NCBI RefSeq assembly: GCF_020379485.1
Contig: NC_063439.1
Span: 25,792,098-25,856,097 of the forward strand
Source: Brassica napus
Taxonomy: Eukaryota > Streptophyta > Magnoliopsida > Brassicales > Brassicaceae
Direction of reading: 5' to 3'
Length of the DNA: 64,000 nucleotides
The notes beneath the pieces are model-generated. The model was not told the origin of the DNA, did not search any database, and saw nothing but the letters and a program-made list of their open reading frames with translations. A program made the position numbers and the translations under genes. Shown piece by piece: positions 11,090 through 22,339 of this stretch. Each line of letters begins with the position of its first letter. The stretch's first letter is position 1.

Positions 11090-12644
11090 CTAGGCCAAGA
11101 GCCAGAAATCTTTGTGACGTTTCGTGGTGATCAAGTAACCTCCGTTGTTACTTTTCTTCCTTACGGCAATAGCCATACACTCGGAGTTATGAATACAATA
11201 CTCAACCACTCCTCCTCCTATTCCTCCTTTTGCTCGCCACTTCCAAATCACGCGCCACTTGGAAGTTCGTTTTCTCTGACCTAAAACCAAAACTCCAGCT
11301 CCTTGTTTCTTTGCTTCCGCCACTATTGTCTTCCCTTTCTCCTCCGCCGTTTCAACCACCACTATCTCCGTCTTCACCTGAAAAATAAGCAAAGAAAGCA
11401 CTGATGTCAAAATGAGCTTTTAATCGAATCAGTTTCTCTGATTTTGTTATTAAAGGCCTTACATTAGGTTTCTTGAGCTGACAAAAGTTCTTCAGTGGAT
11501 GAACTTGTTCATGAGCCCTTGAGTTTCTCTGCCCTTGTGTCTCATCTGTAGCTATTTAACATAATAAACATACGGTTAATAGAGATTAAGCAATACCAAA
11601 CGTGATAGCCTCCCCTGCCCAGTCCTATCATCTTTTGGGTTGGGGCCTGTTCTAAATAGTATAGGGTTGAGTCGAGTATGAACCAAAAATTCTGAAGCCG
11701 AATATAAATGACAAATACAAAAAGTAAAACCAAATTTATGACAAATAAAGATGGTTCAAAGATATCTGATTTTTTTTAAAAATAAAAGGCATTTCTGTAA
11801 TTAAATCTAGAATCTAGGTCTGTGCTGTTCACTAATTAACACATCGAACTCAATAAAAGAAACATTTTTCATCTTTTTTTTTTTGAGTAAACAATTTTCT
11901 TCATCTTTATATAATTTTTTGATCATTTTTAGATGAGTAAAAAACACACAAATATCCCAGGTTATCTTTATCTTAACAGTGAATTGACTTTGCCGTGTAT
12001 ATTAGTATATCTTTGTAAATTTGACTATTGGAAAAGTTCCTAATTATACAACTCATTTCAAAATAAACACAAAAATTAAGAAGAGTTATTATTTAAAAAA
12101 AACAAAACAAAAATACAAATTTTGAAAGTATGAAACCGAGGATCAATTAATGAAACAAAGAAACTTTAATCACACAGGTAACAATGTTGGGCCGAATTTA
12201 AGCCCAATTACCCTAGAAAGCCGATAAGTTGTTCTTTTTGGTTGTTCATCGATGACGGTTCTACTGGGAATGGGATACCTTCTAAGTTCCAATTAAATGT
12301 TAAATGCAAATTTGTGTACATACAGTATATAAATTATGCTTATTACCTTGCCCTACAGGTGTTTTTGTGACATGGAGGAGAGTGATATTGTCTTCATCTT
12401 GAACACATTGTGTTAATGCCCATTGAAGAGCATTCTTTGACTGTGAAGTTGTGTCCACAACAACCATCACTTTCCTCCCACTCTCAGCTTCACCCTTCTT
12501 ATTGCCTTCCTCTGTTTTCTGATTCTTACTGCCGTTCTTTCTAGAACCAGAAGCACTTCCTTCATCTAGTGATTTGCTCGAAGATGATCCTCCTTTGAAT
12601 GATGTCCTAATCTTATTCACCCAATACCCAGCTGGTTTCCCCAT
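11090..12644 (-). CDS. MRH6: MRH6 universal-stress-protein-like
   Basis: Three exons on the minus strand: 12347-12644, 11463-11551 and 11090-11377, all with GT/AG borders and matching phases, giving 224 residues. After a basic, Ser-rich N terminus (residues 1-55), the USP fold (adenine-nucleotide alpha-hydrolase superfamily) starts at KVMVVVDTTSQSKNALQWAL and continues through VKTEIVVVETAEEKGKTI and GAGVLVLGQR. The C-terminal half, including RTSKWRVIWKWR, is the part I recognise from Arabidopsis MRH6 (AT2G03720), which is needed for normal root-hair shape. No lesions are seen. It sits between ACR5 and SEP4 as in Arabidopsis. Confidence 0.88.
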
Positions 12645-13177
12645 TTTGATAATCCTTCTCTCTATTGTTCCTTTCGTTTTCTGCTTTGTGTTTTTGATTG
12701 TGTTTTAAATAGTGCTTTTTGTTTGTATGGTTTTGGTTGGAGCCATTTCTTGAACGTGCTTGCCATGAAAATAAACAACTACCCCCTTTTGGACCTGTTC
12801 TCATAATCATTTTTAATAGATTTAATTAGCCGTTTTAATAATCCAGATCACAATCTTGATACAAATGCAGAGCACTACTTGTTTCAGAATCCAATTATAA
12901 TCTAGAGAATTAAATCATAGTACGACTAAGTTTCTATGATATTTAAAAATAAAATTAAAAGAATGTTCCCACAAATTCTGTATTTTTAAAAAGTTCAAAA
13001 ATATTTAAATATTATGGGAGAAAAAAGTGATAATGTGGAGTATGACATTACAGCTCTTGATTATATAACAGTGTTTGTAATCATGAACTATTGTTCTCTT
13101 GCAAAAACACAAAATGGTACAAGCAATGATATGTGATCTATAAAACACACATACGTATACATTGATATGTAGTTTCT

Positions 13178-15288
13178 TCAGACCATCCATCCAGGGAAGA
13201 ACCCATTAATAACATTCTGTGATGTTGTTGCAGAGTTGCTTGCATTTGGCACCCCAGGATTGTAATGACTGTTCCATAAAAACAGACAAAAATCAATTAT
13301 AAATCTTGCTGATCATAGAAGGTAATTCATTAGGTCTTCACTGTTATCTGTGGTAAATTCCTACCTCATCTGCAATGCTACATTGCCCTGTAAAGGCCTA
13401 AAGAAACCCACTTCTTGACTAAGAGGGTTCGCATGATAAGAAGTCATGCCTTCTTGTTGTTGTTGTTGGGAATGTTCTGCAGAAGATGAAGCTCCCCATA
13501 GTGTTTGATTAAGGGTTGCATCACTTTCCTCCAACTGAGATAGATAGAGAGAGAGGAAGAGAAAATGTTGTCAAAGATCTCAAATGAATTCAGTTTCTTG
13601 AGCTATAATATTTTGATGGCACTACCTTTCTCTTAAGATCTCTGTTGGTTTCCAGTAACATTTCCTCCTGTAAATTAATGAATATGAGAATGTGTTGTGT
13701 TGAGATTCTTGGATACTGTGATACTCTTTATGTACCTTGCTTTTGAGGTCAGATAGTTGATCAAGCATCGACCGGGCCTGGTAATGAGAAAATAAAGCCA
13801 CAAAGATTTGGTACTGTTCTAAATGTTCTTCGGACCAAATAATCTAATGTCAACTTGACGATTTCTTGAGATTGTGTATACCTTTCTGGATCTTATTTGC
13901 CTCAGTGATGTATCTACTTGACGTTCTAGCTGCTCAAGCTCATCCACTCCCATCCAGGCTATCTCTTCACCTAGCAAATGCCTAAAAACAAGCAAATTCC
14001 AGAAGAGTTAATGTAGTAGGAGTAAGCATTTACTCAAGATGTGGTATGAATTATGCTATGTACCTTTGTGAATGTTGAAGGACCTCAACTCTTGATTTGA
14101 GATTCAAGTAGTCTTGGTACCTCTCCTGCCATAAAATAAAACTTAATTAAGGATCATTTTTTTTTGCTAAAATAATTAAGGACAGTTTCAAGTTTCAAAA
14201 CGTTCGAGTCAGTTTTTTGATAATTCATATATGGAGAGAGAAGATATACCTGCAAGTCTTTAGCTGATTGATTTGGATCCATTGTTGCATAACTGTGTTT
14301 TCTATACTTCTCAACCATCTTGGCCATACCACTAGTTCATATAAACAAATGATCACTTGATATTTAACATTTATTAAAGCAATCAAACTTTGAATTTCTT
14401 TTGAGAAATATTTAAAAAAAAAACCCTTTAGAGCATTGTAAAATCTCCATGTTAAATCCAAGAACATGAAGATCAATATAAATCTCATGATGGGTTTACA
14501 AAAAAAAAAAGCTGTTTATTCCAAAAAGGAAAAAAAAAATTGTTATGAGCAAAAGAAACATATGAAATTGAGTATCATCACAGTTGTCTCTTTTAACTTT
14601 AACAGGATAATAAGTACTTGGGAGATACGAACTTAAAGAAGTAGAGAAAGTATTTTGGTGTGTTCTTTAATTTACAGCTTTGTGTATATCCAGAGGTCAA
14701 TTCTTTGTCTCTCTGGAAATTTGGATCACCCCCTTCAAGACTTAATCTCATGTGTAAAAGCTTTCACTATAGATTTATATTATTAGATATAGCTTCTATA
14801 TACAAATCTTATTAACTTTTCTTTTCAAAGTCTCTTAACTCATTATCTAGACGATCTAAGACCCTCGGAATATGATCATCTTTTTGTTAATTTAATCTCC
14901 GTCTAGAAGTCAGATTTGTTCATTAAACCCTAATCAACCGATCCTAACAAAATCATGAAAGGTCCAAGCAAAATCATGATTTGCTTATATATTCTCCAAC
15001 AATCCTTAAAAATAATCAAAAACCTAAAAATCTGAAAAGAGAGGACAAAAACAGAAACTGTAGAAGAGAGAGATGAGAATCAAAGGTTAAAGATTTTAGT
15101 TACCTAGGGCTGCTGCAGAATTCGTAGAGCTTGCCACGGTTAGAGAAAATGAGAAGAGCAATCTCAGCATCACAAAGCACAGAAAGCTCATAAGCCTTTT
15201 TAAGCAAACCATTCCTTCTCTTTGCAAAAGTAACTTGCCTGTTGATCTTGTTCTCTATCCTCTTCAACTCAACTTTTCCTCTTCCCAT
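13178..15288 (-). CDS. SEP4: SEP4/AGL3 MADS-box transcription factor
   Basis: Eight exons on the minus strand: 15104-15288, 14250-14331, 14064-14125, 13882-13981, 13736-13777, 13626-13667, 13365-13534 and 13178-13268. Sizes 185-82-62-100-42-42-170-91 are the classic MIKC pattern, for 257 residues. The MADS domain is residues 1-60 ([20 protein letters not shown]), followed by the I region, the K coiled-coil (about 85-170) and a Gln-rich C region ending GFFPGWMV, the SEPALLATA-type tail. SEP factors form tetramers with other MADS proteins to set floral organ and meristem identity. The upstream in-frame ATG at 15324 is unlikely because MGRGK is universal in the family. All splice sites are canonical, so the copy looks functional. 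Arabidopsis counterpart AT2G03710. Confidence 0.95.
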
Positions 15289-15399
15289 CCTTAAGTTTTC
15301 TCGCCTCTCTTTCTCTCTCACCAAGAAACAAAAAAATAAAACAACAGAAAACTTTCTTTCTTTTCAACTCTAAACGCACAAGTAATGATTTACATATAT

Positions 15400-18300
15400 A
15401 TAGAAGAGTATGTATAAGTAAATTGTGAAGAGTGTAGATCTTGTCACAAAAGGATTCTAAATCTAGGGCATGAATTGGTTTCCTCTCTTGTCCAGTTACT
15501 GGTGGTGGAGGAGATGGTAGTGGTGGTTGAGATAGTGGTGCTGGTGGGCCACGGTGTTCAGGTTCTTCTTTTGTTGGAGTGTTATAAGAGAATAGCTTTG
15601 TGTTTGATTTTTGCAGATGCTAAGCCATTCTTGGCCAAATAAAAGCTTACAAACTTATATCACAAACTTTCCTTTTTTTAAAGAGAAAATATAATAATTT
15701 CGTTTATATGTCAATATGTGTATATATATACCACATAGTTTTATTCTTACTTCATGAGGAAATAATTTTATTTTTTTATTTTTAGATTTCTTTTATATAT
15801 ACATTTTTGTCTTTTTGCAGAAGATAATAATTGATTCCTAGTACTTTTCCAAGGAGAGTTAAGATATCTCTCTCCCTAGTCCAACCAAAATGCTCCAACT
15901 TTTCTCTATCACCCTCCTCCATTAGATTTAAAGATAGATAGATTTTGCCATATATGTATATATATAGATTGCTTTCTTGCATCAGATCTAGTCCCTAGTT
16001 TATCAATATATATGCTCAGAAAAGATTATAAATACAACATGTAAAAGATGCCTTAAATAGAGCATATTCACAGGTCTAACTCCTATCTATTTGTATTTCA
16101 TGATCTGGTTACATATTTTTCATGAAATGAAGAGAAATAAAATAACGTTTTTCAGGTATTGACACGTTTAGATTATGAAAAGAACACTATAATGTATATA
16201 TACTCTGTGTGTGTGTTGTGAATAAAAGTAAGAAAATGATAGGCTTGTAAAGATTTTTTGTTTGATTTGCCTCTCTTGCCGACAGGTTCTTTCGTATGAC
16301 AGCTACTTCACGATCGTTTAAATGCATAAAACAGTTCTACACTTACCGACAAATTGTGTCAAAAATTGAAATGGTTAATCTGATATATATAGTACAATCA
16401 TCAATAAAAAGAAACTGATATAGCACGTACTCTCTACTATTTAGTATCTACTATCAAAGTTTTGTTAATCTATCTTCTTAAATACTGTAGAATCCAAGAT
16501 AGATTTAAAGATAAAACTAATATTAGCTTCTATATGCTCATACTCATATGTATTATAAACATAACAATGACTCATAGATGCTTGAAACAAGAGCTGGACA
16601 CCATTTACTCTGATTTATCTTGGCAAGAGAAAGGAAAACAAAAGAGAATATCTTATGAACAGTTTAGCTCTCAAATCCTAAGATTTTTTCAACTTTTTCG
16701 TAGGATGCTTCTTGTCGGGTTAACAAAATAAAACTTCACTTACAGAAAAGGCTAGGCCCTGTGATTACTTGACATGGCTATCTTGTTTGTTCTCACTTCT
16801 TCTCTTGGCATCTTATATTACATTCATGATGATGATGGTTGTTAATCTACTCATGTGATATGTCTCACACAACTTTTTTTTAACTTGCTTGCTGAGTCAT
16901 GTTTCACTTGGTACCTTATTTATTTTCTTCAACCGTAAATCACAAAAAAAAAATTAATTTTTTCTTTTGTGCTAGCTAATGATCTATTTATTTTATCTTA
17001 TATTAAACTTCTTGATGGAAATGCATGTCTTATCCCTATTATCATGTATAAATTAATTAGATATTTATCTTCTACGTACTCGCTATTCTCCACCATTCTT
17101 TTATGGTACCAGCCTACCAGGTGGTCACCTTACAATATGCAACATATAGACAGATGCTCTAGTTTACATCTAAAAGGAATAAATACCAAAGAATACTGCA
17201 ATGCGAAGTTCAGAAAAAAATACTGCAATGTTATATTTCATATTTTTATATGGAAAATTTTGGTGGATAAGTCAGAGACAGAAAATGATCTCTTATCAAA
17301 TACTCATCTTCAATAGTTTTCTAGTAAATATCCAATATTTAGATATGTAAGCCTTCTGGTTACTGGTTAGAAAATAGTAACTTCTAATACATTATCAACT
17401 ACTACTTACGAAAAAATAAATAGAAGAATGAATAGTTTCGTACGAACTGTTGAATAATATTATTCTGACTATTTAAAAAAAAAATTGTCAATATAATTTT
17501 TTTTTAAACACGATCATTGTTTCTAATAATTTATGTATATATGTTTGGGGTAGTAGCAATGCTCTCCTTTCGTAGGAAGAAGATTGTCCCATGGATCTAC
17601 CATTATAAGTTTTATTATTTTGTAGACCAATATAACAAAACTGTAGGTATATATATATATATATATTCAAGATAGAGGGGATCCATTAATATTTCCAACA
17701 CACTATAATAATATAATGTAGGTACCTGATGCTTGTAGACTTTTTTTGGGCTTAATTTTAATTTTCATTAACCAAATAAATGTATACAGTGATTTTTACC
17801 TCAAAAGAATTTTTTAATATCACCAAGAAATACGTCTATGGATCCTAAGCTACCCAATCACCTGATTCTTGCAAAGTTCTTCTGTGTCATTAGACTAACA
17901 AATTGGAGCTAGATTAGACCACACCTAGTTAATGACCATAGACATGAAGTTGTTTGAGCTATAATTGTAAGAACTTTATTTATTTTATTTTTTTGAACAA
18001 AGAGAACTTTATTTATTCTGCACCTAGTTATGATGTATTAGTTGAAATCTAATTCAATATCGTTCTTCTTAGATTTTCTTAATTTATTAAGCTTCGATAG
18101 GAAAATATAATATAGAATAATTAACGTTTTTTCCTTACACCAGAGCTGGTATAGGAAACGTTATATTTAAATATATTTGTTAAATTATGGTTCATTTACA
18201 TAACATAATTTAATAATGAGATCATATATTAAACAAATAAACTATGTGTAATGGAAAATAAAGAGCTTAGCTAAACAAAATATCCATAAGGGGTGAAGGA

Positions 18301-19944
18301 AGTATAGCCTTACCAGTAGATTAAGGTTTTCATTTGTCCTTAATCCACAAGGTTAAAAACCATATCTAAGGCTTTCATTAAAAAGTATAAAGTCTGTACT
18401 GGTAATTTTTTTTTTTTTTTTTGAAAAATCTGTACTGGTTATTGATGAAAAGATTCTTATTGTGTTCTCAAAAGTTTATTAAGTCTTCTGTTAGATAAAC
18501 ACTAATTCTCTCGGTTTGTGGTTTTAGTCCAAATTGGAACCCTCTGTCTTGTAACTATGTAATAAGTTTCATGTACAGTGAATGAAGCCAGCTTAGTGCT
18601 TTTGGTGTTAAGTATCATGATTCCGAATAAGTTCATATATAACATTGTATGTTTTGTTAAAGCTTGCAAAAATCACAGTCATTTTGCTTCTCTGTGGAAT
18701 ATCAATATATTAAAATGAAAAACTATAAAAAGAGTATCTCTAACTTCATTTCACTTCACTTTTCACTACAAAATGAAGTTTGAAATAAGAAATACTTCAA
18801 ACTCTCTTGTTCTATTTTCTAATTTATAATAGAATAAAATTCATAAAGAAAATAATACTTAGTCAATTTCTAGAAAAAGCAACTTTAACCTAGTCCATAA
18901 TAGGAGGTAGCACGAAGAGAGTTGGCCAAAAGTCGTAACATTCAATATGAACATGGTTTTCTGACTAAACATCTTTATCAGTTAGTAACATTTTTTATTT
19001 TTATTTTGATCAAAACGTAAGATGAGGGAAAGACTTTTGTCTTTGGTTTACCTTTAACAATCAAAACGTAAGATGAGGGAAGCATCAAGCATTTGCAGGT
19101 TGAGGTTAGGGACAGAGCTCGTACACTACGTGTCGAACTCTTAATGGGTCAAGAAATCAATTTTCCCTACCATACGCTCTTCGGACCGATGTGTTCGAGT
19201 GAACGAAACAGTCATACGTACATCACGTGCCAGAAAAGACACGTGTCCACATATCACTGCCTATTTAGTATTTACCAGTCTGGATTAAGACGTGTGGGCC
19301 ATTCTCGCACGGGGTTAGACTCATTGCTAAATATGTGATGCGATGCTAATCTACTTAATAGTGACGCAGTATAATGCAATGAAGGCTGCATATATTATAA
19401 CAGCATCGAAAGGAATGAAAGAAGTAAAGATGAACTTAGCTAAATGGAGATGAAAAGGATGATTAGAGAGAGACACGTTCTTTCCCAGTTTATTCCACTT
19501 TAGATGCAAATTATTTGTTCTGTCACCATTAGCATATTCAAGTGTTTCAAACATCATAATCAGTTATATAGCGCTAAAGATTGGCAGATGATATGTTAGT
19601 ACCATTTCGGGCGGAAGTTGCACCGTATTATATTATTTTTTTTGTTGCTAAGAGTTGCATGGAATATTTATTTCATGGATAAGTTTTTTGAAACAGAACT
19701 TTTTTTACATTGTTACCTTATTAAGTACTAGACTTATATGACCCATAATCTTTTAAATTTTTGGAACCAACCATTTGATAGTACCATATTTAAACGCAAG
19801 TCACATATTCTAAATATGATGAAACTAGCAAACCCTGAGAATTAAAAACCACCACACCACCATTATATAGACGTAGAAAATTATTTTTTATTAATTTTCT
19901 TGTGTAATTTTTAGCTGTAATTATTATTTTATTATTATTATTAC
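15400..19944. other. Long gene-poor region upstream of SEP4
   Basis: It contains the SEP4 5' UTR and promoter (to about 16.2 kb), a GGT-rich patch at 15494-15560, an (AT)n run at 17647-17666, and a 20-bp direct repeat (TCAAAACGTAAGATGAGGGA) at about 19010 and 19061. A segment near 18729-18850 looks like a MITE remnant (runs of ACTTCATTT). ORFs at 16462-16731, 16969-17316 and 19093-19338 show no domain. No gene is supported. Confidence 0.45.
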
Positions 19945-20718
19945 TAGGTAAGGAATCCGTGCGATATCGCACGGAAATCATTTTATAAAAACAAATAAAC
20001 CATATTTTATTATTCCAAAGTTTACTACTATGAATAGTTCCAAAATTTATCATAGTTGTAATTGTTCATCTCTAAAGACTACCATCACTGATAGTTGTAA
20101 TGGTTTATACATATATAACATTATAAAATAACTAAATGATCAAAAATTAAATTATCTAAATATTTGTAGCCAATTTAAATATTTTTAATGCATATAAAAT
20201 AGATATGAAAATGAACTAAAAGATAACTCATTAACACTTTATGCCAATTTCTGGATAAAAATGTCTTTGTATATTTTATATAATGTGTATTTTCATTTTA
20301 AAATGCAATAGTTTTTAAGTAGTAGTGAATCTATGCATGATATATGTAATTGTGTGTATTATCAATAGATTAAGAAGCAAAAATAAATGTGAAAGGGTGT
20401 GTGTGTCTTTCCAACCTAAAAATTGCAATTGTTTTTAAGAAATGGTTAAAATGCATTAAAGGTGTCTTTTCATAAAGATGTCTATACGGCAGTGACTTCG
20501 CCAGAAGGGAGAAGTGTTAAAATATAGATTGTTTCTTTTTGAACAAAACAGAACAAAAGTTTTACTTGTGAAATAGAAAGAAAACGAATTACGTTACAAA
20601 CGACAAGCTTTGTTTCATGAAAGACAAATAGAGTATGAAAGAAAATTAACTTTATTAATTTATGGTTGTTCACATACACACACTAATTTCTACAGATCAT
20701 GTTTGATCTATATAGAGA
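19945..20718 (-). mobile_element. Probable Helitron, minus orientation
   Basis: On the minus strand the 3' end has a perfect 7-bp stem (CCGTGCG/CGCACGG, about 19957-19974), an eight-base spacer and CTAG (19945-19948) before host T. A TC start preceded by A, TCTCTATATAGATC, matches the complement of 20705-20718, giving 774 bp. The 3' end is convincing; the 5' end is a best guess. Confidence 0.55.
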
Positions 20719-20756
20719 TCAAAGGTTGTGAAGAAGAGACATGACGCTTAATCTAA

Positions 20757-22333
20757 GGGCAACATTATTGGTTCTACAAAATTTTGTCCTTAGAATAAAT
20801 TAGTATTATTTTTTAGTTAGAGACAAATGCATAAGGACTTTTTTAATTTTGTTGATTATTGGTAGGACAAAAAAAAGTCCTTAGCATATTTTATAATATT
20901 TATTTGAGACAAACGTTTGATCAAAATGTGTTTGCTTCTTTTGTTTGGTGGGATGGATAAAATATGAGACAAACGTTTGATCAAAATATGTTTACTTCTT
21001 TTGTTATGACAGGGAACAAGATCATCTCAACAATGAAACGTGAAGCAGAAATAAGTAGAGTAAATCTTTGATTACAAACTATATAAAAAGGTAGTTTCTA
21101 TGTTCTACGTGCAAGAGACTCCTCCTTGCACAATCAGAACAACGATCACAAAATCAAATCCACATACCCGAAACCAAAAAAAAAAGATCAGAACAATTAA
21201 GAAAAAATCAGATAATGTTTGCCCCTGCATCCAGATTTGCCCAGCAAAATCAGCTCAACCACAATCTTTCCCTCTACGCCTGCAAGAATCAAGCAACAAG
21301 AACCCAGAAGAAAGTATTACAACTTGCACATATATAAGAAGAAAATAAATAAAACAAATTGTGGTTTGGCAAGAGAAACGTTATAAGCAAGAGAAAAAGA
21401 ACATGAACTAGTTGTCAAGTGTCTGTCGAATTCTCTCGGGACTCCTACCATCTCACCCAGTAACATAGCAAAATAAATATGAACTGATTAAGCTAAAACC
21501 AAATTGGGAAAAACACAGAGCTTACAAACCCAATGAAGAAGAGGGGACAAAGTAAACTTTGTGGGTAACTCATTCAGGTGAACCATTGATCTGAATATCA
21601 AAGTAAACTTTGTGGGTAACTCCTTCTAAATCCTCTCCTACCTGATAAATCCCACAACGCAGAGAAACCCCAATTACAAAGTCTGACCACATCTTTACAA
21701 AACCAAAAAAATGCAAATGAGTTCAAGTTCAATGCTCACCCGATCAGCAACCTTCTCATTGACCATGGGATCAGTAACATCAGTCAATTTAATCTGAGTT
21801 GCATTAGTGAAACCCAGAAATCGTAAGTAATGTAGCAAGCCCAGATCGATAAACTATAAGAAAAGTGAGGAGCAAGGATCAAAAGTTTTAACCTGGATGA
21901 GGGCAAGTGTGACGCAGTCATCGGAGACAGTCTCGAAGAGGCGGAGGAGAGACATCTCGTGATGTTGGAGGCTAGGATTCAGCCTCTGCCTGATGATAGG
22001 CGTCGAAGAAAGGGTCCAGAGAAGTAGCCTCTGCCTGAAGCTATGGCTTCCCTTCTTCAGTTGCTGGGGATCATCGCGCCTTCCGCCATCGATCTTCAAC
22101 TCTCTCTCTCTCTCTTCTCAAAGAGACAAGGCCCAAAGGGCAACACGTGAATCATTTCTCAAACCAAAACGCTTCCACCATTCCCTTGCCGACACCTATC
22201 ACCTAAGGACAAAAAAAAAATATGTTAGCCAACGACAAACCGCGTCCGTCCCAGCGAAATTATACAATTTTTATTTAAATAAAATCATATAAAGCCTAAC
22301 GACTTCCTCTATCATACCCCGATAATGTTGCTC
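20757..22333. mobile_element. 1.6-kb TIR element carrying a gene-like segment
   Basis: TAA occurs at both edges (20754-20756 and 22334-22336). Terminal inverted repeats match at 13 of 15 positions (GGGCAACATTATTGG at left; the complement of the right end reads GAGCAACATTATCGG), and subterminal TTTGTCCTTAG / CTAAGGACAAA are also inverted. TAA duplications and these ends fit PIF/Harbinger elements. No transposase is visible. The centre (about 21060-22130) differs in composition and carries a spliced reading frame on the minus strand, described separately. A direct repeat GAGACAAACGTTTGATCAAAAT(A/G)TGTTT is at about 20905 and 20965. Confidence 0.6.
21570..22099 (-). CDS. Three-exon minigene inside a TIR element
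   Basis: Three phase-0 exons on the minus strand: 21893-22099, 21740-21793 and 21570-21641, with GT/AG borders and a stop (TGA at 21570-21572). They encode about 110 residues from ATG 22099, or 62 from ATG 21955 (MSLLRLFETVSDDCVTLALI). A (CT)n-rich leader like those of real plant genes precedes it (22099-22122). The last exon, GVTHKVYFDIQING, looks like the N-terminal strand of secretory cyclophilins, but it stops before the isomerase core. The middle exon is IKLTDVTDPMVNEKVADR. I do not recognise the whole. It is probably a gene fragment captured by the element, possibly transcribed. It could also be a small real gene with MITE-like ends by chance. Confidence 0.4.
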
Positions 22334-22339
22334 TAAGAG

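Noticed and set aside
16462..17316. Two ORFs of about 90 and 115 codons
   Set aside because: AT-rich, no start context, no domain and no splice structure.
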